DNA from: Nodosilinea sp. LEGE 06152
GTDB taxonomy: Bacteria; Cyanobacteriota; Cyanobacteriia; Phormidesmidales; Phormidesmidaceae
NCBI RefSeq assembly: GCF_015207525.1
Contig: NZ_JADEWR010000011.1
Span: 20,695 to 84,694 of the forward strand
Direction of reading: 5' to 3'
Length of the DNA stretch: 64,000 bases
Under the pieces are notes generated by a model. The model was not told the DNA's origin and searched no databases. It was given only the letters and a program-made list of their open reading frames with translations. Positions 47,441-56,735 of the stretch are shown here, piece by piece. The stretch's first letter is position 1; each line of letters starts with the position of its first letter. Both the position numbers and the translations under genes were made by a program.

Positions 47441-49348
47441 ATGGGTAAGAGCACTAAGAAAATGTCCGGTACAAAGCCACCAAGGGCACGGACACTGCTG
47501 ACGATGGGGTCAGCAGCGTTTTTGCTAGGAGCTGGCGTGCCCCTGGCTGGCGCACTAAGCACCGGAGCCATCACGATGGGCGATGTGGTTGGTTCTGCAC
47601 CAGGCTCCGCTGAACAACCTCAAGCTTTGAATACGCAGCTGTTTGCCTTGCTCGATGCGCCTGGGGTAGATGCTTTTCCCACCACGGTCAGCAGTGAGCG
47701 GATGTGCAGTCGTCCGCTGGGGCTAGCCGCAGCAGAGGCCGCTGGCGATCGCGGCCAAAAACTGTTTCAGGGGTCTGGCTTAACGACCGCTTCGAAAACT
47801 TTGGGCACAGAGGCGATTGCGCAGTTGGGAGCAGCGCCTTGGCCCAGCATTCACCCCCAAGCGGCAGAGGCGCGGGTACCCATCTTGATGTACCACGACG
47901 TGCTCGAACCACCGGAGGTCTTTTTTGACCTTACCCCCGGCGATTTTGAAGCTCACCTGCAAACTATTTTGGACAATGGCCTGACGCCCATCAGCCCCGA
48001 TCAGCTTGTGCAGCACCTGCGCACCGGTGCCCCCCTGCCCGAAAAGCCGGTACTGATTACTTTTGATGACGGCTACGTAGGGCACTACGAACATGTCTAT
48101 CCGCTCTTGCAGAAGTATCAGGTACCCGCCACGTTTTTTGTTTTTCCGGGCAAGGTAGACGGGGATGTGGCCGGGCGATCGACGTTAACCTGGGATCAGC
48201 TCAAGACTATGGCCGCCGATCCCCTGGTTACCATTGCCTCTCATAGCGTTACGCATCCGGCCGACCTCCGTGCCCTCAGTGATGATGATCTGGTCTACGA
48301 GGTAGTTGAGTCGAAGCGGCGGCTTGAGAGTGAGTTGGGCGTGCCCATTCGCTACTTTAGCTACCCAACAGGCTACTACGACGAACGGGTGGCTCAGGCC
48401 GTAGCCGATGCTGGATACCTGGCTGCATTTACCATGCGCGAGCAGAATGAACAGTTCGCCGGGGCCTCAGAGTCGCTGCTAGCGATCGAGCGCTTTGGTC
48501 AGTCAAGTCTTGCCGCACTGGTAGATGTAGCCTGGGGCGGCCCCCCGGCCCCCAGTGTTGCGCCAGTTGCGGTGGCCGATTCAGGATTTAACTTTACTGC
48601 CCCCGTAGAAGTTCAAAAAATGGACCTGGAGAAACAGTCGCTCTCCATTATTACCGGTGGCCAGCCGGTAACCATCCACGCCAACAGCCGCTACCAGCTG
48701 ACAGACATTATGGCGGGCACCAATCTTGCTGGAGCGGTTGACGGCGGATTCTTCTCCCTGGAGTATCTAGACTCCAATGTGATGATTGGTCCGGTTCTGA
48801 GTCAAAGCACCCGGCAGTTTGTGCCTGGCTATGCTGGAGAGACGCCCAGACTTAATGGTCGTCCCCTGGTGCTAATTTCGCCGCGCCGGGTGCTGTTTGT
48901 GCCTTTTGAGGCCGATCGCCACAATGCCCTGGCTGGCCTAGCCCGCGAGTTGCCTGGCGTAACCGACGCCTTTGTGGCAGCAGCCTGGCTGGTTAAAGAC
49001 GGTCTGCCCCAGCCCGCCAGCAGTTTTGGCAGTCTGTTTGATTACGATGCCCGCCGCCATCGTGCGTTTTGGGGCATTAATACGGCTGGGCAGCCGGTGG
49101 TAGGGGTAACCCACACGATGGTGGACTCGGTACAACTGGGCGAACTACTGCACCAGGCGGGACTGCGCGATGCGGTAATGCTCGATTCGGGGGCCAGTAC
49201 GTCCTTGGCCTACCAGGGTGATTCCTTAGTTGGGTATATTCCCCGCCCGGTACCTCACATCGTTGGCCTAGTACCTCCCGATGCCAACAACGGTAGCCCC
49301 TGTCCCCTAGTCATTGACGAGCGAAATACCACGGCTGTTAAGCGCTAG
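47441..49348 (+). CDS. polysaccharide deacetylase-phosphodiester glycosidase fusion
   Basis: A 635-residue exported or membrane-anchored protein. The signal/anchor segment is LLTMGSAAFLLGAGVPLAGA. After a linker, a NodB-type deacetylase spans about 145-360: VPILMYHDV, ITFDDGY (metal Asp near 206), SHSVTHP (metal His pair near 266-270) and YFSYPTGYYDE. A NAGPA/DUF2233 domain follows from about 386 to 610 (GAVDGGFFSLE, LDSGASTSLAY). It may deacetylate and then trim an envelope glycan (inference). The frame is open upstream to 47183, but the ATG at 47441 begins right before the basic N-region. Confidence 0.88.
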   Translation: MGKSTKKMSGTKPPRARTLLTMGSAAFLLGAGVPLAGALSTGAITMGDVVGSAPGSAEQPQALNTQLFALLDAPGVDAFPTTVSSERMCSRPLGLAAAEAAGDRGQKLFQGSGLTTASKTLGTEAIAQLGAAPWPSIHPQAAEARVPILMYHDVLEPPEVFFDLTPGDFEAHLQTILDNGLTPISPDQLVQHLRTGAPLPEKPVLITFDDGYVGHYEHVYPLLQKYQVPATFFVFPGKVDGDVAGRSTLTWDQLKTMAADPLVTIASHSVTHPADLRALSDDDLVYEVVESKRRLESELGVPIRYFSYPTGYYDERVAQAVADAGYLAAFTMREQNEQFAGASESLLAIERFGQSSLAALVDVAWGGPPAPSVAPVAVADSGFNFTAPVEVQKMDLEKQSLSIITGGQPVTIHANSRYQLTDIMAGTNLAGAVDGGFFSLEYLDSNVMIGPVLSQSTRQFVPGYAGETPRLNGRPLVLISPRRVLFVPFEADRHNALAGLARELPGVTDAFVAAAWLVKDGLPQPASSFGSLFDYDARRHRAFWGINTAGQPVVGVTHTMVDSVQLGELLHQAGLRDAVMLDSGASTSLAYQGDSLVGYIPRPVPHIVGLVPPDANNGSPCPLVIDERNTTAVKR

Positions 49349-49488
49349 CGGTGCTTTCAGCGACTAATGCTGATCCAAAGCCAGATTTAGGATAGTTTAA
49401 AAATCAACCCAGGACTAAGCCCCGGGTCAGCGTTGGGGATTGGTCTAGCCAAATTTAGCTGGAACCAGACTGAGAAATAGGGCAATGG

Positions 49489-49615
49489 TATAGCCATCGC
49501 CAGAACGGTTAGGACATGACTTGTATCCCCTAAAGCGGTGGCTATACGCCATGGCGCTGTCCCAGTTTTTGCCACTGGAAGAGGCCGATATCCTAAGCGC
49601 GATGGCCATCGCTAT
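49489..49615. repeat. dispersed repeat family 2, copy B
   Basis: About 127 bp, the reverse complement of the 26072-26197 element. It starts TATAGCCATCGCCAGAACGG and ends GCGATGGCCATCGCTATG. Internal shared blocks include GCGGTGGCTATACGCC and TTTTTGCCACTGG. It sits in the spacer between the fusion gene and the convergent TPM gene. Confidence 0.7.
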
Positions 49616-49653
49616 GTCTGCCCAGCCAAATTGGGCTTCAAACAGGCTTTGGT

Positions 49654-50394
49654 TTAGTTGCCAAAGCCCGCATACCAGAAATAGGTTGCCATGGGGATGA
49701 CCGTGGCCAATACCAGCAACACAACGAGAACAATAGTGCTGTTGCCGCGATTTTCAGCGGTTTCCTCGGCGCTGGCAAAGGTGCTTTCGCTGTCAAAGGA
49801 GTCGTCAAAGACTGGCGGACCCGGGTCTTCTTGACCGCCAAGTACGGCCACTAGGCGATCGCTTGCAGCCAGAAACGACTGATTGTATTTGTCGCCCTCC
49901 AGCAGGGGATAAAGCACGGTTTCTTGAGCAACGCTGGTAGCAATGTCTGGGTCTAGCAGCATTGCTGACTGCTCGCCCACGCGAATGCCCACGGTCTTGG
50001 TAACCTCATCTAGCACAAGCAGGGTTTGGTTGGCTTGGTCTGCCGGAGTGGGATACCAGCGTTCAAAAAGCTTGTCAGTAAAGGTCTGAATAGTCTCGCC
50101 GTAGTCGAAATGGTGGATGGTTACCAGGCGAACTTCATTACCTGTAGCGGTCGCTAGGTCGCCAAAGCGGCTCGAAATTTTGTTCTCGTTGATGCGGCTG
50201 ATGATGCCAGCTTCGTCGACAATCCAGGTGGAATCTCCAGCGGCTACAGTCGGCACCTGAAAAACGGCCATCGCCTCAGCAGCAGAAACCCCTAGCCCCA
50301 GCACCAGGCACAACGGCAACACTAGACCTAAAAAGCTCCGCCAGCACAGCTGAACTGAGCGGGCAAGCATCCGTTGGGGAAAGTGACTGTTCAT
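49654..50394 (-). CDS. TPM-domain protein, Psb32-like
   Basis: A 246-residue protein with a signal-peptide/anchor N-terminus (FLGLVLPLCLVLGLGVSAAEA) and a TPM domain at about 55-185 (WIVDEAGIISRINENKISSRF, TLLVLDEVTKTVGIRVG). An acidic linker and a C-terminal transmembrane helix (IVLVVLLVLATVIPMATYFW) complete it. The layout matches cyanobacterial Psb32/TLP18.3-type proteins, which protect or repair photosystem II; whether this is the PSII-linked paralogue needs comparison. Lumenal location is likely. Confidence 0.82.
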   Translation of the reverse strand: MNSHFPQRMLARSVQLCWRSFLGLVLPLCLVLGLGVSAAEAMAVFQVPTVAAGDSTWIVDEAGIISRINENKISSRFGDLATATGNEVRLVTIHHFDYGETIQTFTDKLFERWYPTPADQANQTLLVLDEVTKTVGIRVGEQSAMLLDPDIATSVAQETVLYPLLEGDKYNQSFLAASDRLVAVLGGQEDPGPPVFDDSFDSESTFASAEETAENRGNSTIVLVVLLVLATVIPMATYFWYAGFGN

Positions 50395-50550
50395 GGGCTT
50401 GGGCTACAGCGACTACGGGGCTTAGGAACTACCGAGCTTTGCCTAAAACCCTAATAATCAATATACGGGCCTAAGAGCTTTGAGGGAACTAGATCGACCA
50501 GGTTCCTTGAACAGGCGCAAAGGTCTAGCACGGCTAGCCCAGCGGTTGCC

Positions 50551-50823
50551 TTAGGCCGCAGGCAAATTGCGGAGCCGGATCAGCTGCCGCCGCATCAGTG
50601 GTGAAGCGGCCATTTCTGATACCTCGCTCACCTCTACGTGAGACTCTAGCTGCTCGACAAACTCATCGCTGCCGTAGGAGTAGGCGTCGATAAGTAGTTC
50701 CAGCAAGTGATCGCGATTGGCGATAACGCCGTTTTCTTCTAAGATGCGAAGTTTGAGAGTGACAGTGCACTCGTAAACGCCAACCTGAGCCTCAGTGGAC
50801 GGATGGGGTGCAGACGTAGCCAT
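50551..50823 (-). CDS. Npun_R1517-like small protein
   Basis: A 90-residue protein with the pattern GVYECTVTLKLRILEENG ... RDHLLELLIDAYSYGSDEF ... ASPLMRRQLIRLRN. This matches my memory of the Npun_R1517 family, annotated in heterocyst formers as a differentiation regulator. Here no heterocyst genes are visible, so the function is probably more general. No DNA-binding motif is obvious. It is followed on the same strand by the Psb32-like gene. Confidence 0.7.
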   Translation of the reverse strand: MATSAPHPSTEAQVGVYECTVTLKLRILEENGVIANRDHLLELLIDAYSYGSDEFVEQLESHVEVSEVSEMAASPLMRRQLIRLRNLPAA

Positions 50824-51471
50824 GGTCGAAGGTGTACTCCCTAGCTAGATATGAAAGGAGTCATCAGAGGAGACTGGGGGGCTAGAGAAGGGGTCCTGCT
50901 GGAGGCTGGCAGGGCATCAGAAAGAGTATGGAGTTGTGGCGCTGAGCCAGATCCATAACGGTGATGCAACCTCTATGATGACGGTGGGTTTACTCAGACC
51001 TAAGATGCCGGACTTAGGTAATGGACAGCATGCTAGACCTGAGTAACTAATGCCATCAAATCAAAAAAAACTGACCGGAACCAGGTTTTGTCGATCGCTT
51101 TTACACGATTGATACAGTTTCGTGAGGCCAGGATTAATAGCGTTAAATCCTGTACGTATTCTCCCAGGCTGAACCATTTTTTTTATACTTGACGTTTGTT
51201 TGAAGCTGAGGATTTAGCCTGTTTTAGCTGCCCCTTAAGATTTAATATTGCTACGAAAACCCCTATGGCGCGGGCTAAACGACGTTGGGTAAGGATTGGA
51301 GTTTGGAAATTACGATCAGCACATTGGCTTAATTAAAGCCGTCACTTTTCGTCGGTGTTGAAGGCTGAAATTGTGCTGGAGGTGGGTGCTGCGATCGCAA
51401 TAACTTAGTGCTCTATGCGTAAAAGCTCCGTAGAATACTGACTAAGTTAGGTGCTATAGCGAACGGTCAAA
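50824..51471. other. 650-bp regulatory gap
   Basis: A gap between divergent genes. Besides the structured element at 50990-51046 it contains AGGATTAATAGCGTTAAATCCT (a small hairpin near 51132-51153) and AT-rich runs (CCATTTTTTTTATACTTGACG). TAGAAT at 51431-51436 could be a -10 for the AEC gene. No protein gene was found. Confidence 0.45.
50990..51046. other. nested inverted repeats, possible structured RNA
   Basis: TTACTCAG (50990-50997) pairs with CTGAGTAA (51039-51046). Directly inside, ACCTAAG (50998-51004) pairs with CTTAGGT (51013-51019). The palindrome AGCATGCT lies in the remaining arm. The layout is a branched fold about 165 nt upstream of the minus-strand Npun_R1517-like gene. It could be an RNA leader structure or paired protein-binding sites; no known riboswitch is recognised. 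Confidence 0.35.
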
Positions 51472-52515
51472 ATGCGCGATTCTCTAATTCAAGCCTACTT
51501 GCCGCTGGTGATATGGACCGGACTAGGCATGGTGCTGGGCCAGTTTGCTCCCCTAGCGTTGCCCCGATGGCTGGGTCGGGCGCTGTACTGGGTCGGTATT
51601 CCCCTGGAGATTTTTGCGCTGGCCCGCCAAACCCACTTTGCCCAAGATACCGATTTAGCCCCGCTCTATACCGTTATCGCCCTGGGTCTAGGCCTGGGTC
51701 TAGCGCTGGCGGGGTTGGCCCTGGTGCGCTGGCTAGCCTCTGCACCCGATCCTGCAACCGTTTTAGAGGTTGATAGCCTTGCCCCAGGCATAGCCCTGGC
51801 ACCGCCTGTCCCTGAAGTCGCTGATTCACAGCTCTGGGTGCCCCCCTTAGCCATGACCTGGGCCGATAGACCGCGCCAGGGCAGCTTTGTGCTGGCCTCT
51901 ATGCTCGGCAATACAGGGTTTGTGGGATTGGCGATCGTGCCTACTTTGGTGAGTGGCCCCTATCTAGGCTGGGCCGTATTTTACAGCGTGACGCAAAACG
52001 TAGTCGGCACTTACGGGTTGGGCGTGTATCTAGCTAGCTGGTTTGGGCGCGGCACCCATGCTCAGTCGCGCTGGCAGCAGCTGCGCGATGTCGTCACTGT
52101 GCCATCGCTGTGGGCGTTTGGATCGGGCACGGTCTCTCAACGGTGGCTCTGGCCATCGCCGGTAGAGGATGCGCTACACCAGTCGGTATGGCTGGTGATT
52201 CCGGTAGCCCTGGTGCTGATGGGGCTGCGACTGAGCCGTTTGCAGGGATGGAGCAGCCTCAAGCTGGCGCTGGTACCCGCGACCCTCAAGGTGTTGGTGC
52301 TGCCAGCGGTGCTGGGGGCCGTGGCTCTGAGGGCAGGGTTGCCCAGGGATGCGGTGCTGGTGCTGGTTCTGATGTCGGGCATGCCCAGCGCCTTTGCGGG
52401 GTTAATTTTGGCGGAAGAGTATGCGCTGGACCCTGAGCTAGCCGCTGCCAGCATTGCCCTATCAACTGGAGGGTTGCTGCTAACCATTCCCCTATGGCTG
52501 CTCATTTTTAGCTAG
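51472..52515 (+). CDS. AEC family transporter
   Basis: A 347-residue multi-pass membrane protein of the auxin efflux carrier family, which in bacteria exports organic acids such as malate or malonate. About ten hydrophobic segments are visible. A polar loop lies near 100-135, and family-typical blocks are GNTGFVGLAIVPTLV and the C-terminal MSGMPSAFAGLILAEEYALD. The substrate is unknown. No operon partner; alpha-amylase follows after 146 nt. Confidence 0.88.
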   Translation: MRDSLIQAYLPLVIWTGLGMVLGQFAPLALPRWLGRALYWVGIPLEIFALARQTHFAQDTDLAPLYTVIALGLGLGLALAGLALVRWLASAPDPATVLEVDSLAPGIALAPPVPEVADSQLWVPPLAMTWADRPRQGSFVLASMLGNTGFVGLAIVPTLVSGPYLGWAVFYSVTQNVVGTYGLGVYLASWFGRGTHAQSRWQQLRDVVTVPSLWAFGSGTVSQRWLWPSPVEDALHQSVWLVIPVALVLMGLRLSRLQGWSSLKLALVPATLKVLVLPAVLGAVALRAGLPRDAVLVLVLMSGMPSAFAGLILAEEYALDPELAAASIALSTGGLLLTIPLWLLIFS

Positions 52516-52661
52516 GCACGTGGTCAAAGGAGAGTCGCCGGGGCCGAACTGGTGGGCTGTGGCCAAGGTTAGGGGAGTCAGGGGCCGACAATTGGCTAAC
52601 CTTTACCAAGATTTTTAGATTTACCCCTATTCTGGGGAAACTATCATCTCACGGTGGTGCA

Positions 52662-54320
52662 ATGTCTACTCCTTTTCAGCAGCTAAAGGACACTTTCAAG
52701 GCGCTCGGATCGAACCTCACGACGGACGCAGGGGCAGCCGCCAAGGCTTCTCTACAGACATGGCTGGAGGCCAACGCCGAGTTTCTCCAAGATCGGCACC
52801 GGCACGGAGGGTTTAACGGCACGATGATGCAGTACTTCCACTGGTATAGCCTGACTGACGGCAGCCACTGGAACTACGTTAAAGCCGAGGCTCAGGCTTT
52901 AGCTGAGGCGGGCATTACTGCCCTGTGGTTGCCCCCGGCCTATAAGGGAATTGGCGGCGGCTGCGATGTGGGCTATGGCGTTTATGATTTGTTCGACCTG
53001 GGGGAGTTTGACCAGCAGGGGTCGGTGCGCACCAAGTACGGCACAAAGGATGAGTATGTAGCAGCCGTAAAAGCCTGTCGCGAGTTGGGTATTAATATCT
53101 ACGCTGATGTGGTGTTTAACCACAAGATGGCGGCCGATTGTGAGGAGGAATTTAACGCGATCCCTATGGATCCGAGCGATCGCCGTCGTCCCCTAGGCGA
53201 CATACGCAAGATTAAGTCTTGGACAGGTTTTAACTTTCCAAACCGGGGCGACAAATACTCAAGCATGAAGTGGCACTGGTACCACTTTGATGCCGTTGAC
53301 TACAACAGCTTCGAGCCTGACTACAAAGCCGTCTGGCTGATTGAGGGTAAAACCTTTGAAGACAAAGTGAGCTGGGAGCTGGGCAGCTTTGACTACCTGA
53401 TGGGCTGCGATCTCGATATTGACCACCCAGAGGTGTGCGGTGAGCTGAAATATTGGGGCGAATGGATGCTTGACCACGTCGGGGTTGACGGCTTTCGGCT
53501 CGACGCCATTAAGCACATCTGCGGCGACTTTTTTGTCGATTGGCTGGCCCACCTGGAGCACTACACCCAGCGGAGCTTATTCTGCGTGGGCGAATACTGG
53601 ACCTACGACCTGGGGGCACTCAGCTGGTATGCCGGTAACTCTGGCGGTCGGCTTGACCTCTTTGATGCGCCGCTGCACCACAATTTTCATAAGGCCAGCA
53701 AAGCAGGCAGCAGCTACGATCTGCGCACTATTTTTGACAACACGGTAGTTAAAGAAATGCCGCTGCTGGCGGTCACGCTGGTCGAAAACCATGACACGCA
53801 GCCGCTGCAGGCGCTGGAGTCGGTGGTAGAAGCCTGGTTTAAACCGTTGGCCTACGCCATGATTTTGCTGCGAGCTGATGGCTATCCCTGCATTTTCTAC
53901 TGTGATTACTACGGGGCCCACTATGTCGATAAAGGCCGCGACGGCAACGAGTACGAGATCTGGATGGACTCGCACCGCGAGATTTTGGACCGGCTGCTGA
54001 TTGGCCGCAAGCATTTTGCCTATGGCCCTCAGTACGATTACTTTGATCACCCCAACGTGGTGGGCTGGACACGCCTGGGCCTAGGCGATCGCGGCCGGGC
54101 TATGGCGGTGCTGTTGAGCAATGGGGCCGAGGGCACCAAGTGGATGGAGGTGGGGCGGCCCAACACCACGTTCTACGATCTGACTGGGCATATTTCCCAC
54201 ACAATTACCACCAATGGCGATGGCTGGGCCGAGTTTCGCTGTAACGGCGGCTCGGTGTCGGTGTGGGTAGAAGATCATCCTGTGCTGAGATCGGTGCTGG
54301 AACTAACGCCGGACAACTAG
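52662..54320 (+). CDS. alpha-amylase (GH13, cytoplasmic type)
   Basis: Endo-alpha-1,4-glucanase of family GH13, 552 residues, no signal peptide, so it probably acts on glycogen-derived glucans in the cytoplasm. The catalytic residues are Asp281 (GFRLDAIKH), Glu311 (CVGEYW) and Asp378 (VENHDTQP), with VVFNHK as conserved region I. MMQYFHWY near the start is typical of the bacterial liquefying subgroup (GH13_5). A ~55-residue N-terminal extension precedes the barrel. Confidence 0.93.
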   Translation: MSTPFQQLKDTFKALGSNLTTDAGAAAKASLQTWLEANAEFLQDRHRHGGFNGTMMQYFHWYSLTDGSHWNYVKAEAQALAEAGITALWLPPAYKGIGGGCDVGYGVYDLFDLGEFDQQGSVRTKYGTKDEYVAAVKACRELGINIYADVVFNHKMAADCEEEFNAIPMDPSDRRRPLGDIRKIKSWTGFNFPNRGDKYSSMKWHWYHFDAVDYNSFEPDYKAVWLIEGKTFEDKVSWELGSFDYLMGCDLDIDHPEVCGELKYWGEWMLDHVGVDGFRLDAIKHICGDFFVDWLAHLEHYTQRSLFCVGEYWTYDLGALSWYAGNSGGRLDLFDAPLHHNFHKASKAGSSYDLRTIFDNTVVKEMPLLAVTLVENHDTQPLQALESVVEAWFKPLAYAMILLRADGYPCIFYCDYYGAHYVDKGRDGNEYEIWMDSHREILDRLLIGRKHFAYGPQYDYFDHPNVVGWTRLGLGDRGRAMAVLLSNGAEGTKWMEVGRPNTTFYDLTGHISHTITTNGDGWAEFRCNGGSVSVWVEDHPVLRSVLELTPDN

Positions 54321-54492
54321 AGGCAAAAACCCGCGATCGCACCCCATCCCCGGTGGCATCTCCTCGGCCTTTGCTGCCTGGGGATCTCCGATGGGATAGA
54401 ATTTTACGCCGCGAAAAGTTAAGCTGTGTAACGCCCGCTCATTTTTGTTGAAGCAGCTGGGCGTTCGTTTCTATGGTTAAATTGGTACTTTC

Positions 54493-55572
54493 GTGCAAGT
54501 AGATCGCGTTCCTCTAGGGGCTACAGACGCAGAATTTTCGGCCTATGTGCGCTCAGCCCAGGAGCTAGACTTTACCCTTCAAGACCTTAAGGCGGCTATT
54601 CCGGCCCGTTGTTTTCAGCCTTCTACCATTAGATCGTTAGCTTATTTGGGGTTAGACGTTGGCATCATTGCAGCGCTGTACGCTGTCGCCCACGCGCTCA
54701 ACTCCTGGCTATTTTTTCCCATCTTTTGGCTGGCCCAGGGCACGATGTTCTGGGCTCTGTTTGTGGTGGGCCATGACTGTGGCCACGGGTCGTTTTCTCG
54801 CTACAAATGGTTAAATAACCTGGTTGGTCATCTGACTCACACGCCTATTTTGGTGCCGTACCACGGCTGGCGCATCAGCCACCGCACCCACCATGCCAAT
54901 ACAGGCAACATCGACACCGATGAAAGCTGGTACCCGATCGGCGAGTCGACCTATCGAGCTATGCCCTGGCCGCAAAAGATGGTGCGGTTCTATGGGCTGC
55001 TGTTTGCTTACCCGTTTTACCTATTTTTTAGATCGTCGGGGCGCAGCGGCTCTCATTTCATGCCCAGCAGCGATCTATTTCGCCCGTCAGAGCGGCGCGA
55101 TGTGCTGGTGAGCACGCTGTGCTGGTCAGCCATGGTCGTGTTTTTGGCCTGGCTAGGGATTACCCACGGGCTGCTGTTTTTGGTGACCTACTACGTGGCC
55201 CCCTACCTGGTGTTTGTCATGTGGCTTGATTTGGTGACATTTTTACACCATAGTGAGCCCGATATTCCCTGGTACCGGGGTGACGAGTGGTACTTTCTCA
55301 AAGGGGCGCTGTCGACCATTGACCGCGACTATGGCCTTATCAACCCCATTCACCACAATATTGGCACCCATGTGGCTCACCACATTTTCTTGGGCATTCC
55401 CCACTACCACTTGAATACGGCGACAGAGGCAATCAAGCCAATTTTGGGCGACTACTACCGTCGCTCTGAGGAGCCTGTGTGGAAAAGCTTTGCCCGTTCG
55501 TTTTGGGCCTGCCACTATGTTGCTGACCAGGGCGCTAAGGTCTATTACCAGCCCCATCCCAACCGCCGCTAG
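54493..55572 (+). CDS. desB: omega-3 (delta-15) fatty acid desaturase
   Basis: Membrane di-iron desaturase that adds the omega-3 double bond to membrane-lipid acyl chains; in cyanobacteria it is cold-induced. The 359-residue protein has the three His boxes HDCGH (94-98), HRTHH (130-134) and HVAHH (293-297). The omega-3-type contexts HGWRISHRTHHANTGNI and IGTHVAHHIFLGIPHYHL resemble plant FAD7/FAD3. Four hydrophobic segments are visible. The start is GTG at 54493. Upstream, ATAGAATTTTAC may hold the -10. Confidence 0.93.
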   Translation: MQVDRVPLGATDAEFSAYVRSAQELDFTLQDLKAAIPARCFQPSTIRSLAYLGLDVGIIAALYAVAHALNSWLFFPIFWLAQGTMFWALFVVGHDCGHGSFSRYKWLNNLVGHLTHTPILVPYHGWRISHRTHHANTGNIDTDESWYPIGESTYRAMPWPQKMVRFYGLLFAYPFYLFFRSSGRSGSHFMPSSDLFRPSERRDVLVSTLCWSAMVVFLAWLGITHGLLFLVTYYVAPYLVFVMWLDLVTFLHHSEPDIPWYRGDEWYFLKGALSTIDRDYGLINPIHHNIGTHVAHHIFLGIPHYHLNTATEAIKPILGDYYRRSEEPVWKSFARSFWACHYVADQGAKVYYQPHPNRR

Positions 55573-55727
55573 GCCGTGACGTTTTCAAAATAGCCCTGGG
55601 CTGATGCTGTTTCGGTAGTCTAGGGAATGAAGTGGGCAGTTTAGAATCAGTGCGGTTCTAGGCTGCCCGCTTTAATTTGGATTGGCGTTTGACAGTTGGC
55701 CTCAGGTTCTTTTCGCAGCGCTCTGGA

Positions 55728-56660
55728 ATGATTCAGCCTTTGATTTCAGCTATCATCTGCACCCACAACCGGGCCCGCTACCTGGGGGCCGCGATCGCCA
55801 GTCTGCTGAGCCAAACCTACACCGCCTACGAAATTATTGTGGTGGACAACGCCTCGACCGACGACACGAAAGCCGTAGTCGAGGCCTACCTACCCCACCC
55901 GCAGCTGACCTACGTGTATGAAAGCACCCTGGGGCTATCGGCGGCGCGCAACCGGGGAGCCGCGATCGCCCAAGGCAGTATTCTCGCCTACCTCGACGAC
56001 GATGCTGAGGCTTCGCCCAGCTGGCTGATGGCGCTGGCCGAGGCGTTTGCGGAGCACGACAAAGCGGCGATCGCCGGGGGGGCGGTGAGCCTCATCTGGC
56101 CACTGGGCGTGGCCCCGCCCCCCTGGCTATCGCCCACCCTATCGCAAAGCCTGGGGGCCTACGATTTGGGTGCTGCTATCCAACCCATTACTGAGCCTGG
56201 CCAAACCCCTCGGGGCCTCAACTACGCGGTCAAAAAAAGCTTTTTAGAGTCGGTAGGCGGCTTCGACCCACAGCTGGGCCGGGTGGGCAAAAACCTACTC
56301 TCTAACGAGGAACTGCACCTGACTCAGCAGGCATTAGAAGCTGGCTTTGAGGTGCTGTTTGTGCCCCAGGCCCAGGTGGCCCACAACGTCGCCCCCGAGC
56401 GCCTGCGTCGCCGCTGGTTTTTGCGCCGCAGCTGGTGGCAAGGCATTAGCGAGTGCTACCGCGAGCACCTCACCCATACTCTGACCGGGCAGCGACTGCG
56501 GGTGCGGGGGGTATGCCTGCTGCGGGGACTAGTTAAGGCTCTCAAAAGCTGGCAAGACCCGGCCCTGCGCTTTGAAAACCTGGTCTATGCCTACGGGCAG
56601 ATGGGCTACGTGTTTAGCGGTCTGCGTCACCTAGTACCCAAGCCTAGGGCCTGTCCTTAA
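55728..56660 (+). CDS. glycosyltransferase family 2
   Basis: A GT-A fold transferase of about 310 residues: ISAIICTHNRARYLGAAIASL, IIVVDNASTDDT, and the metal-binding DDD in ILAYLDDDAEAS. The acceptor region SVGGFDPQLGRVGKNLLSNEE follows, then a basic C-terminal part. It is the first of three genes that look like a surface-polysaccharide cluster. The ATG at 55728 is preferred; the frame extends upstream to a TTG at 55677. Donor and acceptor sugars are unknown. Confidence 0.88.
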   Translation: MIQPLISAIICTHNRARYLGAAIASLLSQTYTAYEIIVVDNASTDDTKAVVEAYLPHPQLTYVYESTLGLSAARNRGAAIAQGSILAYLDDDAEASPSWLMALAEAFAEHDKAAIAGGAVSLIWPLGVAPPPWLSPTLSQSLGAYDLGAAIQPITEPGQTPRGLNYAVKKSFLESVGGFDPQLGRVGKNLLSNEELHLTQQALEAGFEVLFVPQAQVAHNVAPERLRRRWFLRRSWWQGISECYREHLTHTLTGQRLRVRGVCLLRGLVKALKSWQDPALRFENLVYAYGQMGYVFSGLRHLVPKPRACP

Positions 56661-56735
56661 TCTGTAAGGGCTACAGTCTTTCCACAGCTTGCTTACCTAA
56701 CCCACCACTAACCCACGATTTGAAGGGAATCCACC

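Noticed and set aside
53577..54050. 157-codon minus-strand frame opposite alpha-amylase
   Set aside because: Shadow frame; the GH13 catalytic residues are on the plus strand and the antisense product resembles nothing.
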